Positions 16,209 through 25,136 of a stretch of DNA of 64,000 nt are shown piece by piece. Every line of letters starts with the position of its first letter. Within the stretch, counting starts at the first letter, position 1. The notes below the pieces were generated by a model that searched no databases, was not told the DNA's origin, and saw nothing but the letters and a program-made list of their open reading frames with translations. The translations under genes and the position numbers were made by a program. Source of the DNA: JASLBX01 sp036374175 (lineage in GTDB: Bacteria; Actinomycetota; Actinomycetes; Jiangellales; Jiangellaceae); NCBI GenBank assembly GCA_036374175.1, contig DASUUH010000072.1:1-64000 (forward strand), in the 5' to 3' direction.

Positions 16209-16380
16209 CTCGTCGTTGTACGCCTTATCGCCGCCCAGTTGCAAGATCGAAAGAAATTGACTTGCCGGGCAGCTCGTTCGGATGGCACTGTGAAAGCGAT
16301 GTTCAGCTGACACCTGTGTCCGGCCCGCGCCCGAGGCTACGCCCGGCGGGCTCCGATCGACTCTCACGTGAGGTCGTCAG

Positions 16381-18003
16381 GTGTCTCAGTTTTCCGCAGT
16401 CAATCTCTTCCACGGCTACCAAGGCCGGATCGTCCTTAGCGGTTTGGATGTCGTGGCCGGTGCCGGTGAAAGGCTCGGCCTGGTCGGTCAGAACGGCGCC
16501 GGGAAGTCCACCCTCCTGCGCATCGTCGCCGGGCGTGAGCGGCCGGACGGCGGCGAGGTCGTCTGGCAAGGAGACGTTGGGTACCTCGCGCAGGAACCCG
16601 AGCTGCCGGCGGGCCGCACCATCGGTGACGCCGTCGACGCCGCCCTAGCACGGTTCCGCACGCTCGAGCACCGCATGCGTGCACTCGAACACCGCATGGC
16701 CCGTGGTGAGGACGTCCTGGCCGAGTATGGCGAAGAGCTCGCCGAGTACGAGGACCATGACGGCTGGTCGGCGGATGCGCGCGCGGCCAAGGCGCTGGGC
16801 GGCCTCGGCCTCGGCGACCTGCCTCAGGAACGGCCGGTCGACACACTGTCCGGCGGGCAGCGAGCCCGGCTGGCGCTCGCCCTGGTGCTCGTCCGCGCCC
16901 CGGAGATCTTGCTGCTGGACGAGCCGACGAACCACCTCGACGAGGATGCCCTGGCCTACCTGGAAGCCGCCTTGCGTGAGCGCAGTGGAATCTTGGTGAC
17001 CGCCTCACACGACCGGGCTTTTCTCGATGCCGTATGCACGACGATCCTCGACTTGGACCCGTCATTCACAGTTAATGCGGACGGCAGCCCCGCCGTCGGC
17101 CCGGCTCGTTACACCGGCGCATACTCGGAGTACCTGGCCGGAAAGGCAGCCGCCCGGGCGCGCTGGGAGCAGGCCTACGCCGCCTGGACCGACGAGGTGA
17201 ACGTACTGCAGGCGGCGGTCAAGCAGACTGCACGGCACGTCGGCCACTCGAACCGGGCGCCGCGCGACAACGACAAGTTCGCGCCGCATTTCTTCGCGCA
17301 GCGCTCTGACGCCGCCGTAGCCCGGCGAGTGCGTGACGCCGAGAACCGGCTGGCGCGGCTACGCGAGCTGCGTGTGCCCAAACCGCCCAAAGCACTGGAA
17401 TTCTCGGCGGTCCTGACGTCCAACGTCCCCACCGGCATGCTGATCTCTGGCCGGGATATCGACCTGCCCGGCCGCCTCCACATCGACGCCGTCGACGTCA
17501 GCGCAGACACCCGCTTGCTTGTCACCGGGCCGAACGGTGCCGGCAAGTCGACTCTCCTAGCCGTGCTCGCCGGCGCTTTGACACCAGAGCATGGCCGGGT
17601 CATGGTCGCCCGGGGGTTGCGCATCGGTTGGCTGCCGCAGGAGGGTGGCTTTGCTGACCCGACCGCGACCGCACTCCAGGTCTTCGCCGCCGGCCGCCCT
17701 GGTGTGCCGGAAGACCACCAAGGCGACCTGGTCGGTCTCGGCCTGTTGCCGCCCCGCGATGTGCACACTCCGGTCGGGCGCCTGTCCATAGGCCAACAGC
17801 GGCGACTCGCCCTGGCCCGGCTGTTGACCGCTGGCCCCCAGGTGCTGCTACTGGACGAACCGACCAACCACCTCTCGCTAACACTGGTAGAGGAATTGGA
17901 GCAAGCCGTGCTGGGTTCGAAGCTGCCCGTCGTCGCCGTATCGCACGACCGCTGGCTCCGCCGGCGCTGGACCGGCGACGAGCTACGCCTGCCCACTGAC
18001 TGA
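16381..18003 (+). CDS. ABC-F family ATPase, probable ribosome-acting factor
   Basis: 540 residues with two ABC domains in one chain and no membrane segments, the ABC-F layout. First domain: Walker A GQNGAGKST, signature LSGGQRAR, Walker B LLLDEPTNHLD. Second: GPNGAGKST, a variant signature LSIGQQRR, and LLLDEPTNHL. The linker (about 235-330) is long and charged (WEQAYAAWTDEVNVL, NDKFAPHFF) and resembles that of actinobacterial antibiotic-resistance ABC-F proteins such as TlrC/OleB, though this is a judgement by eye. Such proteins enter the ribosomal E site and displace drugs or rescue stalls. GTG start with GAGGT seven bases upstream. The Nudix gene follows 13 bases later. Confidence 0.88.
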   Translation: MSQFSAVNLFHGYQGRIVLSGLDVVAGAGERLGLVGQNGAGKSTLLRIVAGRERPDGGEVVWQGDVGYLAQEPELPAGRTIGDAVDAALARFRTLEHRMRALEHRMARGEDVLAEYGEELAEYEDHDGWSADARAAKALGGLGLGDLPQERPVDTLSGGQRARLALALVLVRAPEILLLDEPTNHLDEDALAYLEAALRERSGILVTASHDRAFLDAVCTTILDLDPSFTVNADGSPAVGPARYTGAYSEYLAGKAAARARWEQAYAAWTDEVNVLQAAVKQTARHVGHSNRAPRDNDKFAPHFFAQRSDAAVARRVRDAENRLARLRELRVPKPPKALEFSAVLTSNVPTGMLISGRDIDLPGRLHIDAVDVSADTRLLVTGPNGAGKSTLLAVLAGALTPEHGRVMVARGLRIGWLPQEGGFADPTATALQVFAAGRPGVPEDHQGDLVGLGLLPPRDVHTPVGRLSIGQQRRLALARLLTAGPQVLLLDEPTNHLSLTLVEELEQAVLGSKLPVVAVSHDRWLRRRWTGDELRLPTD

Positions 18004-18016
18004 TAGGTGTAGACAC

Positions 18017-18502
18017 ATGCCAATCTCGCCGTACATCCGCAAGATGCGTGAGTCGATCGGGCGGGAGTTGCTCCTCGTGCCGTCCGTGGCCGTTCTGCCA
18101 CGCGACCGTGACGGTCGAATCCTGCTGGTCAAACAGGCCGACACCGGTAGGTGGGCGACCATCGGTGGTTCGGTCGAGGTGGACGAGGATCCGGCGGTTG
18201 CGGCCGTCCGCGAAGCCGCCGAGGAGGCGGGTGTCGACGTCAGGCTTACCCGCCTACTAACGGCGGTTGGCGGTCCAGAGTTTCGGATCACGTACCCGAA
18301 CGGCGACCGGACGGCGTATGTGAGCATCGTGTACGAGGCCGAGGTCGTGGGCGGATCACCCCGGCCCGACTACGACGAAACTGTCGATGTGGCTTGGTTC
18401 GAGCTTGACGCCCTGGCTGCGATCGAGCTCGGAGACTTCGCGCGTCACATGTTCATCAGGCTGGGGCTGGACGGTCATGGGGGTGCGGCGCAACCTCTGT
18501 AG
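18017..18502 (+). CDS. Nudix hydrolase
   Basis: 161 residues with a complete Nudix box at about residues 52-74: G, five residues, E, seven residues, REAAEEAGV. The N-terminus (MPISPYIRKMRESIGRELLLVPSVAV) is a form common in actinobacterial Nudix proteins acting on nucleoside diphosphate derivatives. The enzyme hydrolyses a phosphoanhydride linked to a nucleoside-like moiety, using magnesium bound by the box glutamates; the actual substrate is not predictable. It follows the ABC-F gene by 13 bases and is probably in the same transcript. Confidence 0.9.
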   Translation: MPISPYIRKMRESIGRELLLVPSVAVLPRDRDGRILLVKQADTGRWATIGGSVEVDEDPAVAAVREAAEEAGVDVRLTRLLTAVGGPEFRITYPNGDRTAYVSIVYEAEVVGGSPRPDYDETVDVAWFELDALAAIELGDFARHMFIRLGLDGHGGAAQPL

Positions 18503-18524
18503 CAGCGCGGCGTCACGGCCCGAC

Positions 18525-18645
18525 CACACCAAGCTTCCATAATGCTGCTGATCGCCTGCACCGAGCTTCCATGATGTCGTCCTGGCGACACCGAGCTTCC
18601 GTGGTGCGGGTCGAAGGCGACACTGAGCTTCCACGGTGCAAATCA
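18525..18645 (+). repeat. Four degenerate direct repeats with about 31-base period
   Basis: The core (C)ACCGAGCTTCCATGATG recurs four times with core starts at 18531, 18563, 18593 and 18625, spacings 32, 30 and 32. The first copy reads AAGCTTCCATAATGC, the second GAGCTTCCATGATGT, the third GAGCTTCCGTGGTGC and the fourth GAGCTTCCACGGTGC. They fill most of the Nudix-rarA spacer and end about 17 bases before the rarA -10 box. Confidence 0.8.
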
Positions 18646-18661
18646 CGGCTCTGCGGTCGGC

Positions 18662-18667
18662 TAGCCT
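18662..18667 (+). promoter_or_regulatory. -10 box for leaderless rarA transcript
   Basis: TAGCCT ends seven bases before the rarA ATG, and no ribosome site lies between. This spacing puts the transcript start at or next to the start codon. Confidence 0.5.
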
Positions 18668-18674
18668 CGTACAA

Positions 18675-20069
18675 ATGAACGACGACGGCGCGCTCTTCGA
18701 GGTCAGAAGTCCAGGATCAGCCCCGCCGCCGGGCTCCCTGGCCGGCGCCGAAGCGGACTACGTGGGCGCGCCACTGGCGGTCCGCATGCGACCGCAGTCA
18801 CTGGACGAGATCATCGGCCAGGACCACCTGCTTCGCGAGGGCTCGCCGCTGCGCCAGCTCGTGGAGCACGATCAGTCGATGGCTCTGGTGCTCTGGGGAC
18901 CGCCTGGCACGGGCAAAACCACCCTGGCGTACGTCGTCAGCCGAGCTACCAAGCGCCGCTTCGTCGAGTTGTCGGCGGTCACCGCGGGAGTGAAGGACGT
19001 CCGGACGGTGATGGACCAGGCGCGCAAAGAGCTGGTCCGCACCGGAACCGGGACGGTGCTGTTCGTTGACGAGGTGCACCGGTTCTCCAAGACCCAGCAG
19101 GACGCATTGTTGCCCGGCGTGGAGAACCGCTGGGTTTCTCTCGTGGCCGCGACCACTGAGAACCCGTTCTTCGCCCTCATCAGCCCCCTGCTGTCACGAT
19201 CGCTGCTGCTGACCTTGGAGCCACTGTCCGATGACGACATCGATCAGGTGGTCACCAGGGCCCTCGAGGACGAGCGCGGCCTGAACGGATCGGTGACGCT
19301 GGCCGACGATGCGCGCGAGCACCTCGTCCGCCTAGCCGGCGGCGACGCACGGCGGGTGCTCACCTACCTGGAGGCGGCGTCGAACGCCGCCGAGCAGCGC
19401 GACGACCACACCATCGACCTGCCCACGGCCGAGCGCGCCGTCGACCGGGCCGCTGTTCGTTATGACCGGGCCGGCGACCAGCACTACGACGTCACCAGCG
19501 CACTGATCAAATCGATCCGGGGCAGCGATGCCGACGCGGCCCTGCATTACCTGGCCCGGATGGTCGAAGCGGGAGAGGACCCACGGTTCCTGGCCCGCCG
19601 CCTGGTGATCCTGGCCAGTGAGGACATCGGACTGGCCGATCCCAACGCTTTGCAGACAGCCGTCGCCGCCGTGCAGGCGGTCCAACTCATCGGCTGGCCG
19701 GAGGCGCAGATCACCCTTGCCCACGCGGTCATCGCGCTCGCTCTTGCGCCCAAGTCGAACAGTGTCGTCAAGGCCATCGCGGCGGCAGCGAGCGACGTCC
19801 GAGCCGGGTTGATCGGCCCGGTGCCGCCGCAGCTGCGCGACGCTCACTACGCCGGTGCAAAGCGCCTGGGCCACGGCACGTCCTATGCGTACGCGCACGA
19901 CGATCCGCGGGGAGTCGTCGAGCAGCAGTATGCACCGGACGTCGTCGCGGACAAACAGTATTACCAGCCGGGCACGAGGGGTGCCGAACGCGATTACGCT
20001 GAGCGGTACGCCCGGCTCCGCAAGATCGTCCGCGGAGAACAGGGCGGCACTGCTAGCAGTACCGGCTAG
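18675..20069 (+). CDS. rarA: Replication-associated recombination protein A (MgsA/RarA AAA+ ATPase)
   Basis: 464 residues. After a variable N-terminus comes the clamp-loader-like AAA+ module: LAVRMRPQSLDEIIGQ near residue 35, Walker A GPPGTGKTT near residue 76, Walker B LFVDEVHRF near residue 130, sensor 1 (LVAATTENPFF) and arginine finger (LLSRSLLL). The C-terminal half (about 270-464) is the family-specific tetramerisation region (HYDVTSALIKSIRGSDADAALHYLARM; EDIGLADPNAL). RarA acts at stalled replication forks, interacting with SSB. Its place ahead of alaS is the same as Rv2559c in M. tuberculosis. ATG 18675 is chosen because of the adjacent -10 box. Confidence 0.95.
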   Translation: MNDDGALFEVRSPGSAPPPGSLAGAEADYVGAPLAVRMRPQSLDEIIGQDHLLREGSPLRQLVEHDQSMALVLWGPPGTGKTTLAYVVSRATKRRFVELSAVTAGVKDVRTVMDQARKELVRTGTGTVLFVDEVHRFSKTQQDALLPGVENRWVSLVAATTENPFFALISPLLSRSLLLTLEPLSDDDIDQVVTRALEDERGLNGSVTLADDAREHLVRLAGGDARRVLTYLEAASNAAEQRDDHTIDLPTAERAVDRAAVRYDRAGDQHYDVTSALIKSIRGSDADAALHYLARMVEAGEDPRFLARRLVILASEDIGLADPNALQTAVAAVQAVQLIGWPEAQITLAHAVIALALAPKSNSVVKAIAAAASDVRAGLIGPVPPQLRDAHYAGAKRLGHGTSYAYAHDDPRGVVEQQYAPDVVADKQYYQPGTRGAERDYAERYARLRKIVRGEQGGTASSTG

Positions 20070-20106
20070 CACCTCGGTGAGTGCCCGGGGCAGGACCGAG
20101 GCGCGG

Positions 20107-20112
20107 TAGGGT
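20107..20112 (+). promoter_or_regulatory. Possible -10 box for the DUF948-alaS-aro operon
   Basis: TAGGGT lies 40 bases before the DUF948 ATG in the 83-base rarA-DUF948 spacer. It would start a transcript with a short leader carrying the GAGGAGG ribosome site. Confidence 0.4.
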
Positions 20113-20152
20113 CGGACGCTGGTAATCATCCAGGCGAGGAGGCAGGCAAGAC

Positions 20153-20542
20153 ATGTCCGTCGGCGAGATCGCAGCGCTGCTGGCCGCAGCCGCCTTCATC
20201 GCGCTCGTGGCGCTGCTGGCCGTCCCCATCCTCAAGCTCGGCAAGACCGTCGACGAACTGACCGAGACGGTTCGCGACCTGCGCCGCGAGCACGTCAGCA
20301 AAACCGCCCTCACGGTCGACGAGACCAACGAGCTGCTCGCGTCGGCCAACGTTCAGCTGCACCGCGTGGACGCGATCACATCCAACGCGCAGACGGTCAC
20401 CGGAAACGTCGCGGCCATGTCGTCATTGTTCGCCGCCACGCTCGGCGGTCCGATGGTGCGAACCGCCGCCTTCACGTACGGCGTCCGGCGAGCGCTTTCG
20501 GACCGGCGTGCCCGCCGCGAGGGCCGGCGGAGGCGGCGATGA
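20153..20542 (+). CDS. DUF948 domain membrane protein
   Basis: 129 residues. One N-terminal transmembrane segment (about 5-28, IAALLAAAAFIALVALLAVPIL) is followed by a helical, probably coiled-coil stretch (GKTVDELTETVRDLRREH) and a basic tail (RRARREGRRRRR). This is the DUF948 (YtxG-like) pattern. No enzymatic motif; function unknown. It is the first gene of a run leading to alaS and overlaps the next gene by four bases. The start is supported by a strong GAGGAGG site. Confidence 0.85.
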   Translation: MSVGEIAALLAAAAFIALVALLAVPILKLGKTVDELTETVRDLRREHVSKTALTVDETNELLASANVQLHRVDAITSNAQTVTGNVAAMSSLFAATLGGPMVRTAAFTYGVRRALSDRRARREGRRRRR

Positions 20543-20835
20543 AGCGCATCTTCTGGATCGCGCTCGGCGCTACAGCGGGCATACTCGTCGCCCGGCAGAT
20601 CACCAAGACGGCGCGCAACTTCACACCGGACGGAGCGGCCGATCGGGTCGCCACGGCGCTGGGCGGACTGGGCCAGGCGTTCCGCGAGTTCGCCGACGAC
20701 GTCAAAGCGGGTATGGCAGAGCGCGATATCGAGCTGCGTGAGGCCCTGGGCATTGCCGACAATGGCGGCGCGGCCGAGTTCGACCCCGAGCGGCTGCAGC
20801 GCACCTTCGACAACGACTACTCGAGAGGCACCTGA
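20539..20835 (+). CDS. DUF6167-type small protein
   Basis: 98 residues with a short hydrophobic N-terminal helix (RIFWIALGATAGILVARQI) and an amphipathic remainder (ADRVATALGGLGQAFREFADDVKAGMAERDIELREALG). Its ATG overlaps the DUF948 stop (ATGA), and alaS starts four bases after its own stop. The pair DUF948-small protein-alaS is a recurrent actinobacterial arrangement, which supports its being a real gene. Function unknown; probably a membrane-associated partner of the DUF948 protein. Confidence 0.8.
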   Translation: MKRIFWIALGATAGILVARQITKTARNFTPDGAADRVATALGGLGQAFREFADDVKAGMAERDIELREALGIADNGGAAEFDPERLQRTFDNDYSRGT

Positions 20836-20839
20836 GACA

Positions 20840-23542
20840 ATGGAGACGGCCGAGATCCGGCGCCGCTTCCTGGACCATTTCGAGCGCGCCGGGCATACCG
20901 TGGTGCCCAGCGCCTCGCTGGTCTCACCCGATCCGACGCTGCTGTTCACCGTCGCCGGCATGGTGCCGTTCATTCCCTACCTGACCGGCCAGGAGACCCC
21001 GCCGTACAAGCGGGCGGCGAGCGTGCAGAAATGCGTGCGGACCCTCGACATCGAAGAGGTCGGCAAGACGACCCGGCACGGCACCTTCTTCCAGATGAAC
21101 GGCAACTTCTCGTTCGGCGACTACTTCAAAGAAGGTGCCATCACCTACGCCTGGGATCTGATCACCAAGTCCCAGGCCGACGGCGGGTACGGGTTCGATC
21201 CCGACAAGATCTGGGTGACGGTCTACTACGACGACGACGAAGCCGCCGGGCTGTGGAAGCGCATCGCCCACCTGCCGGACGAACGGATCCAGCGGCGCGG
21301 CAAGAAGGACAACTACTGGCACACCGGCCAGCCCGGCCCGGGTGGCCCGTGCTCGGAGATCTACGTCGACCGCGGACGGGAATACGGCCCGGACGGCGGG
21401 CCGATCGTCGACGAAGACCGGTTCCTGGAGATCTGGAACCTCGTCTTCATGCAGGAGGCGATCACCGACGTCAAGGCCAAGGACGAGTTCCGCATCCTCG
21501 GGGATCTGCCCAACAAGAACATCGACACCGGCATGGGCCTCGAGCGCGTCGCGTACCTGCTCCAGGGGGTCGACAACCTCTACGAGATCGATCAGGTGAT
21601 GCCGGTCATCGACCGCGCGGCCGAACTCGCCAACAAGAAGTACGGCCGGCACGCCAAGGATGATCCGGGTTTCGACGACGACGTCCGCCTTCGGGTCATC
21701 GCCGACCACGTCCGCAGCGCCCTGATGCTCATCGGCGACGGCGTGCGGCCGTCGAACGAGGCGCGCGGCTACGTCGTGCGGCGCCTGCTGCGGCGCAGCG
21801 TGCGAGCCATGCGCCTGCTCGGGGTGGACGAGCCGACCCTGCCTGAGTTGCTGCCGGTCAGCAAGGACGCGATGAAGGCTGCGTATCCGGAACTGGAGCG
21901 CGAGTTCGATCGGATCTCTCAGACCGCATACGCCGAGGAGGATGCGTTCCGGCAGACGCTGCGCACCGGCACGCAGATCTTCGACACGGCCGTAGCCCAG
22001 ACCAAGGGTGCGGGCAGTCCCGCGCTGGCCGGAGATACGGCGTTCAAGCTGCACGACACTTACGGCTTCCCGATCGACCTGACCCTCGAGATGGCGGCCG
22101 AACAGGGGCTGTCCGTCGACGAGGGCGAGTTCCGCCGGCTGATGGCCGAGCAGCGCCAGCGGGCCAAGGAGGACGCGCGGCGCAAGAAGACCGGTGCGGT
22201 CGACCTGTCGGTGTACCGCGGGCTTGCGGACGAACTCGGCCGACCCGTCGAGTTCACCGGGTACAACGAGGTGACGACGTCCGGGACGGTCCGTGGCCTG
22301 CTCGTCAGTGGCTCGGAGAGCGTAGAGGCCGAGGAGGGCGACGAGATCGAACTCGTCCTCGACCGCACTCCCTTCTACGCCGAAGGCGGCGGGCAACTCG
22401 CCGACCAGGGCGTGATCGAGGTTCCGAGCGGACGGATCGAGGTGCTGGACGTCCAGTCACCGATCACCGGGCTTATCGTGCACCGGGCCCGCGTCCTTTC
22501 CGGATCGGTCGCAGTCGGTGCCGAGGCGCATGGACTCGTAGACATCGACCGGCGCCGCTCTATCTCCCGGTCGCACACGGCGACGCACATGGTGCACAAG
22601 GCGTTCCGCGAGGCGCTCGGCGAGACGGCAACGCAGGCTGGTTCGGAGAACTCTCCCGGGCGGTTCCGGTTCGACTTCGCAGCGACCGGTGCGGTCCCGG
22701 CCAGCGTCCTGGCCGATGTCGAGGCGCGCGTCAACGAACTGCTCTCGGCGGACCTGCCCGTCCACGCGGAGATCATGAGCCAGCGCGAAGCGATCGCCGC
22801 GGGTGCGCTCGCGCTATTCGGCGAGAAGTACGGCGACCAGGTGCGGGTGGTGTCGGTCGGCGAGTGGGCGCGCGAGCTGTGCGGTGGCACGCATGCGCGC
22901 CGGTCCGGTCAACTCGGCCTGGTCAAGCTGCTGAGCGAATCATCGATCGGCCAGGGCGTACGCCGGGTCGAGGCCCTTGTCGGAGTCGATGCGTACAAGT
23001 TCCTCGCCCGTGAGCACATCCTGGTCAACCAGCTCACCGAGGCGCTGAAAGTCCGGCCGGACGAGCTGCCGGACCGGGTCAACTCGATCGTGACCCAGCT
23101 GCGGGACGCGCAGCGCGAGATCGACCGGATCCGACGGTCCCAACTGCTTGCCGGCGCGGGTGCCCTGGCCGATGGCGCTCACGATGTAGGCGGCACGCTC
23201 GTGGTAACCCACCAGGTGCCGGACGGCTCGGCGAACGGCGACGACATGCGCACCCTCGCACTCGACGTGCGGGGCCGGCTGCCCGCGGACCGGCCCGGAG
23301 TGGTCGCGGTCGCAGGCGTGGCCGGCGAGCGTCCACTCGTCGTCGTTGCGGTCAACGACGCTGGCCGCAGCGCCGGTCTCAAAGCCGGTCAGCTGGTGCG
23401 GATCGCGGCGCAGGCGCTCGGTGGTGGTGGCGGCGGCAAGGACGACGTCGCACAGGGCGGCGGCGCGGACCCCAGCAAGGTAGGTGCCGCGCTCGGCCAG
23501 ATCGAGCAGGCGATCAGCGCCGCCGCAGCAGGGGAACGTTGA
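20840..23542 (+). CDS. alaS: Alanine-tRNA ligase
   Basis: 900 residues. The class II catalytic domain starts METAEIRRRFLDHFERAGHTVVPSASL; motif 2 is in FFQMNGNFSFGDYFKEGA, and GMGLERVAYLLQG is motif 3. The editing domain has the zinc-binding HTATH motif near residue 578 and the CGGTHARRSGQ motif near residue 681, so clearance of mischarged Ser/Gly is expected. The C-Ala domain with a glycine-rich stretch (GGGGGGKDD) ends the protein. ATG 20840 has GAGAGG upstream; the TTG of ruvX overlaps its stop. Confidence 0.97.
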   Translation: METAEIRRRFLDHFERAGHTVVPSASLVSPDPTLLFTVAGMVPFIPYLTGQETPPYKRAASVQKCVRTLDIEEVGKTTRHGTFFQMNGNFSFGDYFKEGAITYAWDLITKSQADGGYGFDPDKIWVTVYYDDDEAAGLWKRIAHLPDERIQRRGKKDNYWHTGQPGPGGPCSEIYVDRGREYGPDGGPIVDEDRFLEIWNLVFMQEAITDVKAKDEFRILGDLPNKNIDTGMGLERVAYLLQGVDNLYEIDQVMPVIDRAAELANKKYGRHAKDDPGFDDDVRLRVIADHVRSALMLIGDGVRPSNEARGYVVRRLLRRSVRAMRLLGVDEPTLPELLPVSKDAMKAAYPELEREFDRISQTAYAEEDAFRQTLRTGTQIFDTAVAQTKGAGSPALAGDTAFKLHDTYGFPIDLTLEMAAEQGLSVDEGEFRRLMAEQRQRAKEDARRKKTGAVDLSVYRGLADELGRPVEFTGYNEVTTSGTVRGLLVSGSESVEAEEGDEIELVLDRTPFYAEGGGQLADQGVIEVPSGRIEVLDVQSPITGLIVHRARVLSGSVAVGAEAHGLVDIDRRRSISRSHTATHMVHKAFREALGETATQAGSENSPGRFRFDFAATGAVPASVLADVEARVNELLSADLPVHAEIMSQREAIAAGALALFGEKYGDQVRVVSVGEWARELCGGTHARRSGQLGLVKLLSESSIGQGVRRVEALVGVDAYKFLAREHILVNQLTEALKVRPDELPDRVNSIVTQLRDAQREIDRIRRSQLLAGAGALADGAHDVGGTLVVTHQVPDGSANGDDMRTLALDVRGRLPADRPGVVAVAGVAGERPLVVVAVNDAGRSAGLKAGQLVRIAAQALGGGGGGKDDVAQGGGADPSKVGAALGQIEQAISAAAAGER

Positions 23543-24003
23543 GCCTGCGACCGGGGGTCCGGCTCGGGGTGGACGTGGGGACCGTCCGCATCGGAGTGGC
23601 GGTATCCGATCCTGGCGGCGTGCTGGCCACGCCGGTCGAGACGGTCGCCCGCGGGCGCGGTGATGTGCGCCGAATCGCGGAGTTGGCCACCGAACACGAC
23701 GCGATCGAGGTGGTCGTCGGATTGCCCCGGTCGTTGTCCGGCGGCGAAGGGCCGGCGGCGGAGGCAGCACGGGGGTTCGCTCAGCGCCTGGCCCGCCATG
23801 TGGCACCATGCCCAGTACGGCTAGTCGATGAGCGGTTGAGCACGGTGAGCGCAGGTCGAGCGATGCGCGCCAGCGGGGTTTCAAGCCGCGAAGCCCGGGG
23901 GACGATCGACCAGGCGGCGGCGGTAGTGATCCTGCAAGATGCGTTGGATTTCGAGCGAACCTCGGGACGCGCACCCGGCGAGACGGTGCAACTGGAGCGA
24001 TGA
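23539..24003 (+). CDS. ruvX: Putative Holliday junction resolvase RuvX/YqgF family
   Basis: 154 residues with the RNase H-like YqgF fold: GVDVGTVRIGVAVSD near residue 9 with the first catalytic Asp, VVGLPRSLSGGEGPAA near residue 61, VRLVDERLSTV near residue 93 and a late DQAAAVVILQ. In other bacteria the family acts in 16S/23S rRNA processing or junction resolution; which applies here is not known. The TTG start overlaps the alaS stop (TTGA) and its stop overlaps mltG (ATGA). The alaS-ruvX-mltG-aroE order is conserved in mycobacteria. Confidence 0.93.
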   Translation: MSLRPGVRLGVDVGTVRIGVAVSDPGGVLATPVETVARGRGDVRRIAELATEHDAIEVVVGLPRSLSGGEGPAAEAARGFAQRLARHVAPCPVRLVDERLSTVSAGRAMRASGVSSREARGTIDQAAAVVILQDALDFERTSGRAPGETVQLER

Positions 24004-25136
24004 GCTACTTCGACGAGCTGACCGACCACGAGACTTATACGCCCCGTCGTGAGCGCCGGCGCAGGCGACGCAAGCGCCGCGGATTCGGATCGTTCCTCGC
24101 CGTCGTGCTCTCGGTCGCGGTGGTCGGCGGCATCGCCTACGGCGCGGTGACGGTCGGCCGTGAGTGGCTGGGTGATCTGTTCGCCGGGCCGGCCGACTAC
24201 GAGGGACCCGGCCAGGGGTCGGTCGACGTGACAATCCCGTCGGGCGCCACGATCCGCCAGATCGGCAACATCCTGGTGGACGTCGACGTCGTCGCGAGCG
24301 CCGACGCGTTCGTCAACGCGGCCCAGGAGCACCCCGAGGGGCTCAACATCCAGGCCGGCGACTACACGTTGCAGCAGCATATGAAGGCCTCTGACGCGGT
24401 GGAGGCGTTGCTGACGGCGACGATGATCGTTGACCGGGTGACGATCCCGGAGGGATTCCGTACCGAGCAGGTGGTGGCGCGGATCGCGGAAGAGACCGAG
24501 TTCACCGAGGAAGAACTCACCGCGGCCATCGAACGCGCACCCGAGCTCGGCCTGCCGGAGTACGCGGAGGAGCAGACCGAAGGTTTCCTCTTCCCGGCCA
24601 CGTACGACATCCGTCCGGACACCACCGCGGAATCGCTGATCCAGTCGATGATCTCCCGGTTCAACCGGGCGGCCGAGGAGGTGGATCTCGCCGCGCGTGC
24701 CGACGCCGCCGGGTACACCCCGCTCGAAGCGGTCACCATCGCCAGCATCATCCAGCGCGAGGTCCGCCACAACGAGGACATGGCACACGTCGCAGAGGTC
24801 ATCTACAACCGGCTGTCCGGGGAGTGCGCGGCCAACGGTGTACCGGAAGCCCGGCTGCAGATGGACTCCACCGTGCACTACGCGCTGAACTCCTACGAGT
24901 CGGTGTTCACCACCGAGGAGCAGCGGAAGACCGACTCGCCGTACAACACGTACCGCCACGGCGGCCTGCCGCCAGGCCCGATTGCCATGCCGGGTGAGGA
25001 AGCGCTCAACGCCGCGCTCGACCCGTCCGGTGCGGACTTCTGCTACTTCGTCACCGTCGATCTGGAGAGCGGAGAGACGAAGTTCGCGGTCACCGAGGCG
25101 GAGCACCAGGCCAACGTGGCCGAGTCACGGTCGTGA
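24000..25136 (+). CDS. mltG: Endolytic murein transglycosylase MltG (YceG)
   Basis: 378 residues. A cytoplasmic basic N-terminus (RRERRRRRRKRR) leads into one transmembrane helix (about 35-56), a LysM-like region (about 75-140; IPSGATIRQIGNILVD) and the YceG catalytic domain. The catalytic glutamate lies in SIIQREVRHNEDM near residue 250, followed by the characteristic MDSTVHYAL, SPYNTYRHGGLPPGPI and CYFVTVD motifs. The enzyme cuts nascent glycan strands and releases them from the synthesis machinery. ATGA overlap with ruvX; its stop overlaps the aroE GTG. Confidence 0.95.
   Translation: MSYFDELTDHETYTPRRERRRRRRKRRGFGSFLAVVLSVAVVGGIAYGAVTVGREWLGDLFAGPADYEGPGQGSVDVTIPSGATIRQIGNILVDVDVVASADAFVNAAQEHPEGLNIQAGDYTLQQHMKASDAVEALLTATMIVDRVTIPEGFRTEQVVARIAEETEFTEEELTAAIERAPELGLPEYAEEQTEGFLFPATYDIRPDTTAESLIQSMISRFNRAAEEVDLAARADAAGYTPLEAVTIASIIQREVRHNEDMAHVAEVIYNRLSGECAANGVPEARLQMDSTVHYALNSYESVFTTEEQRKTDSPYNTYRHGGLPPGPIAMPGEEALNAALDPSGADFCYFVTVDLESGETKFAVTEAEHQANVAESRS

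Noticed and set aside
18525..18645. CRISPR array
   Set aside because: The repeats are degenerate, the non-repeated part is only about 15 bases, and no cas genes are present.
23781..25106. A 441-residue minus-strand frame opposite ruvX and mltG
   Set aside because: Same explanation: antisense to two well-supported genes, with no recognisable motif.
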